This document shows, piece by piece, positions 28,465 to 38,380 of a stretch of DNA of 64,000 nt (the first letter of the stretch is position 1; the number at the start of each line of letters is the position of its first letter). Under the pieces are notes generated by a model. It did not search any database, was not told where the DNA came from, and saw nothing but the letters and a program-made list of their open reading frames with translations. The translations under genes were made by a program, and so were the position numbers. This stretch comes from Corynebacterium pollutisoli (lineage in GTDB: Bacteria; Actinomycetota; Actinomycetes; Mycobacteriales; Mycobacteriaceae), in assembly GCF_900177745.1 (NCBI RefSeq), contig NZ_FXAR01000005.1:124001-188000 (forward strand). Direction: 5' to 3'.

Positions 28465-29271
28465 TCAGAGGAACTTCTCGTCGGCCAGGAAGGCGGCCAC
28501 CCGGGCGGCCGCGGCCTCGCCGTCGGCGCCGCCGATGACGTCACCCGCGGTGCGCTCGGGGCGTTGGGTGGCGGCGGTGACCGCGGTGGCGGAGTGCGCG
28601 AGGCCGACCTGGGCGGCGTCGACGCCGATGGCAGCGATGTCGAGCACGGTGATCTCGTGCTTCTTCGCGGCCATGAGCCCCTTGAAGTTGGGGAAGCGCG
28701 GCTTCGGTGCCTTGTCGGTGACGGAGATGATCGCCGGGAGCTGGGCGGAGAGCTCGTAGCGGCCGGCGGAGGTCTCGCGCACGGCGGTGACGGTCTGCCC
28801 GTCGAGCGCCACGGAGCGCACGCCGGTGAGGGCCGGGACCTGGCGGTACTCGGCGAGGATGCCGGGCAGCGCGCCCATGGCGCCGTCGGAGGAGGCGTTG
28901 CCCGCGACGATGAGGGCGACGTCGTCGGTGGCGGCGATGGTGTTGAGCGCGTTGGTCAGCGCCCAGGTGGTGCCCAGCAGGTCGGAGCCGGCGAGGGCGT
29001 CGTCGAGGAGGTGGACGGCGTCGTCGGCGCCCATGGCCAGGGCCTTGCGCAGGGTCTCGTCGGCGCCCGCCGGGCCCATGGTCAGCGCGATGACGCGGTA
29101 GCCGGCGTCCGGGTTGTCGTCCCGCAGCTGGAGGGCCTGTTCCATGGCGAACTCGTTGATCTCGTCGATGACGGAGTCGACGTTGACACGGTCCAGGGTG
29201 TGGTCGCCCTCGAGGGCCTTCCGGGACCAGGTGTCCGGAACATGCTTGACGAGTACCACGATCGCGGGCAT
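28465..29271 (-). CDS. etfB: Electron transfer flavoprotein beta subunit
   Basis: AMP-binding partner of EtfA. The 268-residue protein starts with IVVLVKHVPDTWSRK and has the INEFAMEQAL, VIALTMGPAGADETLRKALAMGADDAVHL and AGNASSDGAMGALPGILAEY segments of the family. The adjacent KAPKPRFPNFKGLMAAKK is the recognition-loop region. It is the first gene of the etfB-etfA-desulfurase unit. AGAAAGG precedes the ATG, and a TAGACT box upstream is a plausible -10. Confidence 0.95.
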   Translation of the reverse strand: MPAIVVLVKHVPDTWSRKALEGDHTLDRVNVDSVIDEINEFAMEQALQLRDDNPDAGYRVIALTMGPAGADETLRKALAMGADDAVHLLDDALAGSDLLGTTWALTNALNTIAATDDVALIVAGNASSDGAMGALPGILAEYRQVPALTGVRSVALDGQTVTAVRETSAGRYELSAQLPAIISVTDKAPKPRFPNFKGLMAAKKHEITVLDIAAIGVDAAQVGLAHSATAVTAATQRPERTAGDVIGGADGEAAAARVAAFLADEKFL

Positions 29272-29350
29272 CGGCAGTCACCTTTCTTGGGGGTGGGGGA
29301 AGTCTGCAGAGAGTCTACGCTAGGCCCCGCCCGTGCAACCAAGCCAACCC

Positions 29351-30508
29351 TTAGTTTCGGGCCGGCCGGTGCTCCCGCGGCCCGCACACGATCGCCACAC
29401 CCTGGGTGCCGATCCGCGTGCACACCACCGCCGCCGGGCGCGAACCCCGGAGCTTCAGCTTCTTCCGCAGCACGTCCGGGTCGACGTCGACGCCGCGCAC
29501 GAGGATCTCCAGCGAGCCCACGTCCGACCCCAGCGCCGCCTTGAGCTTCTTCAGCGGCACGATCTGCTCGACGGGGAATCCGCTGCGCCCGGCCGGGATG
29601 TCGTCGCCGGTGAGGTAGGCGATGCGCTCGTCGAGCATCCACAGCCCCTCCCGCGCGGCGTAGTGCCGCACGAGCCCGGCGCGCACGACCGCCCCGTCCG
29701 GGTCGATGAGGTAGCGCCCGGGTTCGCCCGCGCCGACGTCATCGGGCTGGGCGTCCGTGAGCCGGTCGACCTCCCCGCCGGAGATGACGATCGCCTCGCG
29801 CCGCTCACCGTCCGCCAGACCCGGGGTGTACAGGCACGCCTCCTTGACGCCGCCGTCCACCGACACGAGACTCACCAGCCCGTCCCAGTCGGAGAAGTCC
29901 AGCCCCGGCGCGCACTTGACGGCCAGTTCCTGGCCCGGCCACGCGGCGAGCAGGTCCGGCAGCGGCGGCAGCAGTTGGTCGGGATGCGTGATGCGGCGTC
30001 CCCCGGCCCGCCGCGCGGGGTCCGCCACGATGGCGTCCGCTCCCCTGCTCGCCGGCACGGTCGCGTCCGCCCGCACGAGCCACGCGTCGGCCCCCAGGTT
30101 GTGCCGGGCCATCGCCAGCCGGACCGGGTCCAGGTCGCTGCCCAGGTAGCGCCCGCTTATCGACGCCCCCTCCGTCCCCACCGAGCACGTCACATCATGG
30201 ATGAGCGCGTCCGCGCCCAGCACGCGCCGCAGGCGGGCGGCGCGCTGCGCCGCCACCACCTGCGGCGTCGCCTGCTGGGCGGCGTCGAGGTCGGTGAGCC
30301 AGTCGGCGGGGAACTTGCCGTGCGCGGTGGCCGAGCGGCGGGCCTGGGCCAGCTCGGTGACGGCCCGGCCGTGCTCGCCGAAGCGGGCGCGGAGCACGGC
30401 GACGTCGTCAAGCAGGGAGGAACGGGTGAACGCCAGGCCGGCGGTGGCGGCGGCGATGTCGTCGGTGTGGGTCGCGAGGAAGGCGACCTCGTCGAGGGTG
30501 TAGGCCAT
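29351..30508 (-). CDS. SAM-dependent methyltransferase with THUMP-like C-terminal domain
   Basis: A 385-residue protein. After an alpha-helical N terminus, the Rossmann methyltransferase core runs through DVTCSVGTEGASI, YLGSDLDPVRLAMARHN and DAIVADPARRAGGRR, in which DPARR sits at the motif IV position. The C-terminal 120 residues contain PLKKLKAALGSDVGSLEILVRG, matching the THUMP-like domain family. An RNA methylation role is a reasonable inference, though the target is unknown. The ATG overlaps the Nudix gene stop (TGATG), so the pair is coupled. Confidence 0.85.
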   Translation of the reverse strand: MAYTLDEVAFLATHTDDIAAATAGLAFTRSSLLDDVAVLRARFGEHGRAVTELAQARRSATAHGKFPADWLTDLDAAQQATPQVVAAQRAARLRRVLGADALIHDVTCSVGTEGASISGRYLGSDLDPVRLAMARHNLGADAWLVRADATVPASRGADAIVADPARRAGGRRITHPDQLLPPLPDLLAAWPGQELAVKCAPGLDFSDWDGLVSLVSVDGGVKEACLYTPGLADGERREAIVISGGEVDRLTDAQPDDVGAGEPGRYLIDPDGAVVRAGLVRHYAAREGLWMLDERIAYLTGDDIPAGRSGFPVEQIVPLKKLKAALGSDVGSLEILVRGVDVDPDVLRKKLKLRGSRPAAVVCTRIGTQGVAIVCGPREHRPARN

Positions 30509-31323
30509 CAGAAGTTCGGGCGGATCCGGTCGACCCAGGCGGTGGTGAAGTACTCGGCGTAGCGCGGATCATCGACCGGGTCGCCGACGACCGGGGTGAG
30601 ATCGGCCGCATCCGCCCCGGCGAGCGCCTCGGCGGCGGTGGGGAACTGGGCGAGGAAGCTCAGCTGCGCCCACGTCGGGATGGCGAGGCGGACGAGGCCG
30701 TGCCGCCAGCCGTCGAGAAGCAGCTGGGGCGGGAACCAGCCCGCGTCATCGGCCTCCGAGGTGTCACCGTCCGGGGACTGACCGCGCGGCGCGACGGCGA
30801 CGAAGGAGACGGTGTCGAACCAGTGCAGGTCCTTCCAGCCACCGACCCAGCGGGCCCACGGGCGCGCCAGGTCCGAGCACACTCGCAGGTCACGGCGGGT
30901 GAGCATGTCCGTCAGCGAGATCCGGTGCGAGATGAGGTCGACGCGGTCCTGGTGGTACGGGGTGACGTCGGTGATGGGGGTCCCGTCCCCGTGGACCGCC
31001 AGCAACGTGCCCGTCTCCTCGAAGAGCTCACGCACCCCGGCGAAGACGACGGCGTGGGTCTGCTCGGGGCTCAGGCCCAGGCGCGCCGCGAGCTCCTCCA
31101 CGGGCTGCCCCGTCCACAGGTCCGAAGTGTCCCACGTGCCCGCGGGGAAATCACGGTGGTCGACGCCGCCGCCCGGGAAGACGGTCATGCCCGGGTAGTT
31201 GCGCATCGTCGACACCCGCTCCTGTGCCCACACCTGCAGGCCCTGGTCCGAGTCGCGGACGAGGATGATGGTGGTGGACAGCCGGGCCTGGTCGTAGCCG
31301 GTGGGCGCCTTGCGCTGGGGCAC
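30508..31323 (-). CDS. Nudix hydrolase
   Basis: A 271-residue hydrolase for nucleoside-diphosphate-linked substrates. The Nudix box is split by an insertion: FPGGGVDH comes first, and about 45 residues later VRELFEETGTLL carries the REXXEE helix. This spacing is typical of the longer NUDT7/CoA pyrophosphatase-like and NUDT19 group, so a CoA-type substrate is possible. The start is a GTG within a 12-base palindrome (GCACAGCTGTGC at 31320-31331), possibly an operator. It is coupled to the methyltransferase gene downstream. Confidence 0.85.
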   Translation of the reverse strand: MPQRKAPTGYDQARLSTTIILVRDSDQGLQVWAQERVSTMRNYPGMTVFPGGGVDHRDFPAGTWDTSDLWTGQPVEELAARLGLSPEQTHAVVFAGVRELFEETGTLLAVHGDGTPITDVTPYHQDRVDLISHRISLTDMLTRRDLRVCSDLARPWARWVGGWKDLHWFDTVSFVAVAPRGQSPDGDTSEADDAGWFPPQLLLDGWRHGLVRLAIPTWAQLSFLAQFPTAAEALAGADAADLTPVVGDPVDDPRYAEYFTTAWVDRIRPNF

Positions 31324-31380
31324 AGCTGTGCACCTCCTTCTCGACGGTGGGGGCGGGTGTACCGACAGTCTAGGCGCGTG

Positions 31381-32241
<861 letters not shown>

Positions 32242-32263
32242 TGTGGCCGATTTTGTGCGTCCC

Positions 32264-32280
32264 CTGTGGAACTGACACAG
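32264..32280. promoter_or_regulatory. CTGTG-N7-CACAG inverted repeat at the glgE divergent promoter
   Basis: It lies between the ABC ATPase and glgE starts. The half-sites resemble those of CRP/GlxR sites, but the spacing is one base short, so GlxR binding is doubtful. A TAGGCT box downstream is a candidate -10 for glgE. Confidence 0.25.
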
Positions 32281-32335
32281 CTGGACTAGGCTCGTTGGGG
32301 TAATTCCAACCCCTGAAATGTGGAAGGTGAAACAC

Positions 32336-34354
32336 ATGACCGGTCGACTCGGAATCGATGACGTCCGCCCCCAGATCACCGGGCGCCTGTACCCCGCCAA
32401 GGCCGTTGTCGGAGAGGTCATCCCCGTCACCGCACTGGCATGGCGGGAAGGGCACGACGCCATCGCGGCGACGCTCAACGTCACCCCGCCCGAGGGCGAG
32501 ACCGTCGCCATCCACATGACCACGGACCCGGACAACCAGGACCGTGTCCACGGTGTGTTCGTCCCGGACGCCCCCGGCCTGTGGACCTTCCGCGTCGACG
32601 CCTGGTCCGACGTGTTCGCCACCTGGCGCAACGCCGTGACCAAGAAGATGGACGCCGGCCAGTCCGCCGCCGAGCTGGCCAACGACCTCGCCCACGGCGC
32701 CGACCTGTTCGACAAGGCCGCCGAGGCCGCCCCGGACTCCGTGTCCGGCGTGCTGGTCGACGCCGCCTCGGCCCTGCGCAACGAGGACCTCAGCGTGGGT
32801 CGCCGCGTCGAGATCGGCCTGTCCGAGGTCGTCACCGCCGTCCTCCACCGCCACCCGCTGCGCGAGCTGCTCACCCACGGCCCGGTCTGCGAGGTCCTCG
32901 TCGAACGCCGCGGCGCCCTCGTCAGCTCCTGGTACGAGCTGTTCCCCCGCTCCACCGGCGGCTGGGACGAGCACGGTAACCCGGTCCACGGCACGTTCGA
33001 GACCACCGCCGCCGCCCTCGAGCGCGTGGCCAAGATGGGCTTCGACACCGTCTACTTCCCCCCGATTCACCCCATCGGTGAGATCAACCGCAAGGGCCGC
33101 AACAACACCCTCACCCCGGAGCCGCACGACGTCGGCTCCCCGTGGGCCATCGGCTCCAAGGCGGGCGGCCACGACGCCGTCCACCCGGAGCTGGGCACCG
33201 AGGAGGACTTCTCCGCCCTCCTCGCCCGCGCCGAGGAGCTGGGCCTGGAGATCGCCCTCGACCTCGCCCTGCAGGCCGCCCCCGATCACCCGTGGGCCAC
33301 CGACCACCGTGACTTCTTCACCGTCCTCGCCGACGGCACCATCGCCTACGCCGAGAACCCGCCGAAGAAGTACCAGGACATCTACCCGATCAACTTCGAC
33401 AACAACCCGACCGCGGTGTACGACGAGATCTACCGCGTCGTCATGCACTGGGTCGACCTGGGCGTGCGCACCTTCCGCGTGGACAACCCGCACACCAAGC
33501 CGGCCAACTTCTGGGAGTGGCTGATCAACAAGGTCCACGAGACCGACCCGGACGTCATCTTCCTCGCCGAGGCCTTCACCCGCGCCCCGCGACTCTACGG
33601 CCTGGCCAAGCTCGGCTTCTCGCAGTCCTACACCTACTTCACGTGGAAGACCTCGAAGGAGGAACTGACCCAGTTCGCCTCCGAGATCCGCGACGCGGCC
33701 GACTACTCGCGCCCCAACCTGTTCGTCAACACCCCGGACATCCTCCACGAGTCCCTGCAGGTCGGCGGCCGCGCCATGTTCGCCGTCCGCGCCACCCTCG
33801 CGGCCACCATGTCCCCGCTGTGGGGCGTGTACTCCGGCTACGAGCTCTACGAGCACGAGCCGGTCGCCCAGGGCTCCGAGGAGTACCTCGACTCCGAGAA
33901 GTACGAGCTGCGCCCCCGCGACTTCGAGGGTGCCCTGGCCTCCGGTGACTCCCTCGAGCCGTACCTGACGCTGCTCAACCACATCCGCCGCGAGAACCCG
34001 GCCCTGCAGCAGCTGCGCAACCTGCACTTCCACGACGTCGACAACGATCAGATCCTGGCCTACTCCAAGGTCGACCCGGTCACCGGCAACGTCGTGCTCG
34101 TGGTGGTCAACCTGGACACCTACCACACCCAGGCCGGCACCGTGCACCTCGACCTCGCGGCCCTCGGCCAGCACCCGGGTGCGACCTTCCCGGTCCACGA
34201 CGCCGTCACCGGCGCCACCTGGACCTGGGGTGAGCACAACTACGTCCAGCTCACCCCCGAGGTCGACGTCGCCCACATTCTCGTCCTGCCGACGGTTGCC
34301 GCTGATCAGCGTGAGCCGCTCGCCTGGCGGAATGTCACCGATTACCGCGCCTGA
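32336..34354 (+). CDS. glgE: Alpha-1,4-glucan:maltose-1-phosphate maltosyltransferase
   Basis: Extends alpha-glucan chains using maltose 1-phosphate. The 672-residue GH13_3 protein has an N-terminal N/S domain. The barrel begins at GFDTVYFPPIHPIGEINRKGRNN. The nucleophile Asp is in RTFRVDNPHTKP, the acid/base Glu in IFLAEAFTRAPRLYGLAKLG, and the transition-state Asp in NTPDILH. The ATG was chosen because GGAAGG stands about nine bases before it; an earlier in-frame ATG lacks this. It is followed by glgB on the same strand, with a structured gap, and the two make branched glucan together. Confidence 0.95.
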   Translation: MTGRLGIDDVRPQITGRLYPAKAVVGEVIPVTALAWREGHDAIAATLNVTPPEGETVAIHMTTDPDNQDRVHGVFVPDAPGLWTFRVDAWSDVFATWRNAVTKKMDAGQSAAELANDLAHGADLFDKAAEAAPDSVSGVLVDAASALRNEDLSVGRRVEIGLSEVVTAVLHRHPLRELLTHGPVCEVLVERRGALVSSWYELFPRSTGGWDEHGNPVHGTFETTAAALERVAKMGFDTVYFPPIHPIGEINRKGRNNTLTPEPHDVGSPWAIGSKAGGHDAVHPELGTEEDFSALLARAEELGLEIALDLALQAAPDHPWATDHRDFFTVLADGTIAYAENPPKKYQDIYPINFDNNPTAVYDEIYRVVMHWVDLGVRTFRVDNPHTKPANFWEWLINKVHETDPDVIFLAEAFTRAPRLYGLAKLGFSQSYTYFTWKTSKEELTQFASEIRDAADYSRPNLFVNTPDILHESLQVGGRAMFAVRATLAATMSPLWGVYSGYELYEHEPVAQGSEEYLDSEKYELRPRDFEGALASGDSLEPYLTLLNHIRRENPALQQLRNLHFHDVDNDQILAYSKVDPVTGNVVLVVVNLDTYHTQAGTVHLDLAALGQHPGATFPVHDAVTGATWTWGEHNYVQLTPEVDVAHILVLPTVAADQREPLAWRNVTDYRA

Positions 34355-34364
34355 CCGCCCTCTG

Positions 34365-34407
34365 CCGCCCGGTTCACTCCTGTAGCGTCAGGAGTGTGAC
34401 CGGGCGG
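34365..34407 (+). other. Intercistronic hairpin between glgE and glgB
   Basis: The arms 34365-34382 and 34389-34407 pair almost fully, with a one-base bulge and a six-base loop. It lies between the glgE stop and the glgB start. It could be a partial terminator or an RNA-stability element setting the glgE to glgB ratio. Confidence 0.55.
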
Positions 34408-34458
34408 TGCAACACCACCCCGATAAACCGATCAACCTTCCACCTGCGAGGTACAGCC

Positions 34459-36666
34459 ATGCACGACGCCTATGGGCTCGACCAGAAACTGCTCATCCCG
34501 GACGCGGACCTGGAGCGCCTGCGTAACTGCAGCCACCACGCGCCCCACGACTTCTACGGATGGCACGCCGTCGAGGGCGGTTCCGTCATCCGCACCCGCC
34601 AGCTCGGAGCGGTCCGCGTGGACGTCCTCATCCACAACGAGGCCCGTGAGGCCACCCCGATCGGTGACGACATCTGGGTCCTGGGCCTGCCGGACATCTA
34701 CACCCCGGACTACCGTCTGCGCATCACCTGGCCGGACACGGAGCCGGTCGTCATGGCCGACCCCTACGCCTTCCTGCCCACCCTGGGCAGCCTGGATCTG
34801 CACCTCATCTCCGAGGGCCGCCACGAGCGCCTGTGGGATGTCCTCGGCGCCAACGTCCGCTCCTACGAGACTGCCCTGGGCACCGTGAAGGGCACCTCCT
34901 TCGCCGTGTGGGCCCCCAACGCCATCGGTGTCGCCGTCGTCGGTGACTTCTGCGCCTGGAACAGCAACCAGTACCCGATGCGTTCCCTCGGTTCCTCCGG
35001 CGTGTGGGAGCTGTTCATCCCGGAGATCGGCGCGGGCGACACCTACAAGTTCGCCATCCAGACCAAGGAGGGTCACCGCCGCGACAAGGCCGATCCGCTG
35101 GCGAAAGGCACCCTGGCCCCGCCGGAGACCACCTCCGTCGTCGTCGACTCCCGCTACGACTGGACCGACGGTGACTGGATCCGCCAGCGCTCCGAGGCCG
35201 ACATCATCAACGGCCCGATGTCCATCTACGAGGTGCACCTGGGTTCCTGGATGGTGGGCAAGGGATACAAGGAGCTCACCACCGAACTGGTCGACTACGT
35301 CGCCGAGCAGGGCTTCACCCACGTCGAGCTCATGCCCGTCGCCGAGCACCCCTTCGGCGGCTCCTGGGGTTACCAGGTGTCCGGCTACTACGCCCCGACC
35401 GCCCGCTGGGGCGACCCGGACGAGCTGCGTGCCCTCATCGAGGCGTTCCACAACCGGGGCATCGGCGTCATCGTCGACTGGGTGCCGGCGCACTTCCCCA
35501 AGGACGACTGGGCCCTGGCCCGCTTCGACGGCCCGGCCCTCTACGAGCACCCGGACTGGCGCCGCGGTGAGCAGAAGGACTGGGGCACCTACGTCTTCGA
35601 CTTCGGTCGCCGTGAGGTCCGTAACTTCCTCGTCGCCAACGCCCTCTACTGGATCGAGGAGTTCCACATCGACGGCCTGCGCGTCGACGCCGTCGCCTCC
35701 ATGCTCTACCTCGACTACTCCCGCGAGGACGGCGAGTGGGAGCCCAACCAGTTCGGTGGCCGCGAGAACCTCGAGGCGGTGCAGTTCCTCCAGGAGATGA
35801 ACGCCACCGTCCACCGCGCGCACCCGGGCGTGCTCACCATCGCCGAGGAGTCCACCTCCTGGCCGGGTGTCACCGCCCCCACCGAGCACGGCGGCCTGGG
35901 CTTCTCCCTCAAATGGAACATGGGCTGGATGAACGACACCCTCGAGTACTTCAAGCTCGACCCGGTTCACCGCAAGTACCACCACAACGACATCACCTTC
36001 TCGTTGATCTACGCCTACTCCGAGAAGTTCGTCCTCCCCTTCTCCCACGACGAGGTCGTCCACGGCAAGGGTTCCCTGTGGGGCCGCATGCCGGGCGACG
36101 ACTGGAACAAGGCCGCCGGCCTGCGCGCCCTCTACGGCTACATGTTCTCCCACCCGGGCAAGAACCTGCTGTTCATGGGCCAGGAGTTCGGCCAGACCGG
36201 CGAGTGGGACGAGGCCTACTCCATCGACTGGTCCAACCTCGAGGGCTGGGGCCACGAGTACCACCAGGGCATCAAGGATCTGGTCAAGGACATCCACTGG
36301 GTGTACCGCTCCAGCCCGGCCCTGTACTCCCAGGACCACGACTCCCGTGGTTTCCAGTGGATCAAGGGCGACGACGCCGCCAACAACCTCCTCGCCTACG
36401 TGCGCTGGGGCAACGACGGCTCCGCCCTGCTGTCGGTGATCAACCTCTCCGGCACCTCGCAGCCCGCCTACAAGCTGGGTATCCCGCGCGCCGGTGACTG
36501 GGAGCTCGTGCTCAACACCGACGACGCCAAGTACGAGGGCGCCGGCAACCATCTCGAGCAGGTCGTCTCCACCGCGGACGAGGGCTGGGACGGTCAGGAG
36601 CACTCCCTGACCCTGCACATCCCCGCCAACTCCGTGCAGTGGTACCGCCACCGCGGCGGCTGGTAG
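34459..36666 (+). CDS. glgB: 1,4-alpha-glucan branching enzyme
   Basis: Introduces alpha-1,6 branches into glycogen-type glucan. The 735-residue protein has an N-terminal extension domain and a CBM48 (FAVWAPNAIGVAVVGDF). The GH13_9 barrel carries MPVAEHPFGGSWGYQ, the nucleophile Asp in GLRVDAVASMLYLDYSR, the acid/base Glu in TIAEESTSWPGVT and LPFSHDEVVHGKGSL. The ATG follows GCGAGGTA. An alternative GTG at 34396 would add 21 residues. A strong hairpin terminator follows the stop, and one copy of the dispersed 13-base word lies three bases after it. Confidence 0.95.
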   Translation: MHDAYGLDQKLLIPDADLERLRNCSHHAPHDFYGWHAVEGGSVIRTRQLGAVRVDVLIHNEAREATPIGDDIWVLGLPDIYTPDYRLRITWPDTEPVVMADPYAFLPTLGSLDLHLISEGRHERLWDVLGANVRSYETALGTVKGTSFAVWAPNAIGVAVVGDFCAWNSNQYPMRSLGSSGVWELFIPEIGAGDTYKFAIQTKEGHRRDKADPLAKGTLAPPETTSVVVDSRYDWTDGDWIRQRSEADIINGPMSIYEVHLGSWMVGKGYKELTTELVDYVAEQGFTHVELMPVAEHPFGGSWGYQVSGYYAPTARWGDPDELRALIEAFHNRGIGVIVDWVPAHFPKDDWALARFDGPALYEHPDWRRGEQKDWGTYVFDFGRREVRNFLVANALYWIEEFHIDGLRVDAVASMLYLDYSREDGEWEPNQFGGRENLEAVQFLQEMNATVHRAHPGVLTIAEESTSWPGVTAPTEHGGLGFSLKWNMGWMNDTLEYFKLDPVHRKYHHNDITFSLIYAYSEKFVLPFSHDEVVHGKGSLWGRMPGDDWNKAAGLRALYGYMFSHPGKNLLFMGQEFGQTGEWDEAYSIDWSNLEGWGHEYHQGIKDLVKDIHWVYRSSPALYSQDHDSRGFQWIKGDDAANNLLAYVRWGNDGSALLSVINLSGTSQPAYKLGIPRAGDWELVLNTDDAKYEGAGNHLEQVVSTADEGWDGQEHSLTLHIPANSVQWYRHRGGW

Positions 36667-36681
36667 GACGCTTATCGACGC

Positions 36682-36714
36682 CCGCCCCCTCGCCGTTTCC
36701 CGGCGAGGGGGCGG
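36682..36714 (+). terminator. Terminator of glgB
   Basis: Fourteen-base GC-rich arms (36682-36695 and 36701-36714) with a five-base loop are followed by TTGTT. It is directly downstream of glgB. Confidence 0.75.
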
Positions 36715-36741
36715 TTGTTCGCGTATCTGCGCCGGGGCCCC

Positions 36742-36829
36742 GTATCCCTACCCCGGTATCCCCACCCCGGGTCCCGTGCCTCCGGGGTCGCCGAACCCCG
36801 GTATCACCACCCTCCCGGGGTAGGGATAC
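36742..36829. repeat. 15-base inverted repeat in the glgB/CnoX-like gap
   Basis: GTATCCCTACCCCGG at 36742-36756 is repeated as its exact complement at 36815-36829. Two shorter CCCCGGTATC copies lie between the arms. The array sits between convergent genes and resembles a REP-like or bidirectional terminator element. Confidence 0.55.
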
Positions 36830-36850
36830 CGGGGTTGCCCGAAACGGCCC

Positions 36851-37762
36851 TTAGAACAGGGCCGACGCCATCTTCGTGCGGGCGGCGGTGACGCGGGGAT
36901 CGGCGGCGTCGAACAGCGCGAAGAGTTCGACGAGGCGATCGCGCACGCGGGCCTTCTCCCCCGGCTGCGCGGTCATGAGGCCGATGAGGCGGTCGAAGGC
37001 GCGCTCGGGGGCACCGGCGACCATCTCGGCGTCGGCGGCGCGGAACTGCTTCTCGACGTCCCCCGGGGCGGCGTCGGCGGCCGCGATCGGGTCTTCGGTC
37101 TGGTTGACCGGGTCGAGGCGCTTGAGCAGCCTGGCGGTGTCACGCGCCTGGGTGATGTTGGTGTCCCCGGGGGTCTCGGCGAGGATCTCGTCGTAGACGG
37201 CGATGGCGGCGTCAAAGTCACCGGTGTTGAGGGCGGCGAGCGCAGCCTCCAGGCGCGGGTCCTCGGGCTCCTCCTCGGCAGGTGCCTCCTCCAGGCCGGA
37301 GAGCTGGGGGCCGACCTGCTCGACGAGGGAGTCGACCCAGGAGCGCAGGGCGTCGAGGGGCTGGCCACCCTCGAACTGGGTAAGCGGGCGACCGCCGCCG
37401 AGGGCGATGACGGTGGGCAGCATCTGCACGCCGAAGGCCTGGGCGACGGCCGGGGTGGCGTCGGCGTCGGCGTAACCGACGATGAACGTGCCGCCGGCGG
37501 CGGTGGCCAGCGCCTCGAGGTCGGTGCGCAGCTGCTCGGACTCGGGGCTGCGCGGGGTGCCGACGAGCACCACCACCGGCACCTGCGTCGACCGGCGGAC
37601 GATCTCGACCTCGAAGTTCTCCGGGGTGACGGTGATGAACGGGGCAGGTCCGGATCCGGCGGGGCGGGCGGCGGCCGCGGCGGCCTGCTCACGGGCCTCG
37701 GCGCGGGCCTTGACCTCCCCGAGGTCGATGGCTCCGGAGACGTAACGGTGCTGGTTGTTCAC
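36851..37762 (-). CDS. Thioredoxin-fold/TPR co-chaperone, CnoX (YbbN)-like
   Basis: A 303-residue protein with a thioredoxin-like domain (about residues 42-150, including PVVVLVGTPRSPESEQ and QMLPTVIALGGGRP). A TPR-like helical tail follows (residues 165-303). The site where thioredoxins have CxxC reads TPRSPE, so it has no redox pair, as in many CnoX/YbbN chaperedoxin relatives that hand substrates to DnaK or GroEL. The GTG start has GGAG seven bases before it. It is last in a leftward group with the thiamine-binding, zinc-ribbon, NucS and DUF2550 genes. Confidence 0.85.
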   Translation of the reverse strand: MNNQHRYVSGAIDLGEVKARAEAREQAAAAAARPAGSGPAPFITVTPENFEVEIVRRSTQVPVVVLVGTPRSPESEQLRTDLEALATAAGGTFIVGYADADATPAVAQAFGVQMLPTVIALGGGRPLTQFEGGQPLDALRSWVDSLVEQVGPQLSGLEEAPAEEEPEDPRLEAALAALNTGDFDAAIAVYDEILAETPGDTNITQARDTARLLKRLDPVNQTEDPIAAADAAPGDVEKQFRAADAEMVAGAPERAFDRLIGLMTAQPGEKARVRDRLVELFALFDAADPRVTAARTKMASALF

Positions 37763-37773
37763 TCAAAAACTCC

Positions 37774-38070
37774 TTACAGATGCTTCTCCAGCGAGGACAC
37801 CTTCTGGTGCAGCTGGTCCTGGTGGCCCGGGCGGATGTCGGCCTTGAGCACCAGGGACACGCGCGGGGAGACCTCCGCGACGGCGAGGGTGGCGCGCTTG
37901 ACCACGTCCATGACCTCGTCCCACTCCCCCTCGACGAGGGTGAACATGGCGTTGGTCTCATTCGGCAGGCCGGATTCCCGGACGATGCGGACGGCCCGGG
38001 CGACGGCGGCGGACATCTCGGCGTCCGGGGTCTCGGTGACCGCGGGCGCCACTGAAAAGGCGATGATCAT
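37774..38070 (-). CDS. Thiamine-binding protein, MTH1187/DUF77 family
   Basis: A 98-residue ferredoxin-fold protein starting MIIAFSVAPAVTE, the family's usual first strand. It also has GLPNETNAMFTLVEGEWDEVM and VSPRVSLVLKADIRPG. Members bind thiamine or its precursors, often with unclear physiological roles. It sits between the zinc-ribbon protein and the CnoX-like gene with gaps of about ten bases, so it belongs to the same transcript. Confidence 0.85.
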   Translation of the reverse strand: MIIAFSVAPAVTETPDAEMSAAVARAVRIVRESGLPNETNAMFTLVEGEWDEVMDVVKRATLAVAEVSPRVSLVLKADIRPGHQDQLHQKVSSLEKHL

Positions 38071-38080
38071 GCCCACCAGG

Positions 38081-38380
38081 CTACCGCCTGTCCCAGCAGT
38101 GGCGGTGCCAGTGTCGACGGTCGTCGGCACCCCGGCCGGTGTCCCGGGGCCAGGCGACGATGTGGGCCACTCCCGGCGGGATGTTGTTGTTGCACGCGGG
38201 ACACACGTAGAACTTCGTCGCGGCGTGGCTGCCCATGTGCCGGAACAGGTACATCTCCCCCTGCGCCCAGCCCGGCCCCTCGACGGCCTGGGTGCCGTAG
38301 AAGGCCGCGCCGTCGCGGGGCAGCTCCCGGGGTTTTTTCGCTTCCCGACGCCCACCCCGCCGCTGATTACGCCGCGGCAT
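38081..38380 (-). CDS. Small basic zinc-ribbon/HNH-like protein
   Basis: A 99-residue protein of unknown function. The N terminus is very basic (RRNQRRGGRREAKKPREL). A likely metal site is made of VCPAC near residue 60 and HWHRHCW at the C terminus, reminiscent of an HNH or zinc-ribbon fold. A nucleic-acid-binding role is a reasonable guess, and no catalytic claim can be made. The ATG overlaps the nucS stop (TGATG), which ties it to the mismatch-repair nuclease; the partnership deserves note. Confidence 0.7.
   Translation of the reverse strand: MPRRNQRRGGRREAKKPRELPRDGAAFYGTQAVEGPGWAQGEMYLFRHMGSHAATKFYVCPACNNNIPPGVAHIVAWPRDTGRGADDRRHWHRHCWDRR

Noticed and set aside
32264-32280. A GlxR site at glgE
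   Set aside because: The half-sites look right, but the spacing is one base too short and internal positions fail the consensus, so only a generic inverted repeat is listed.
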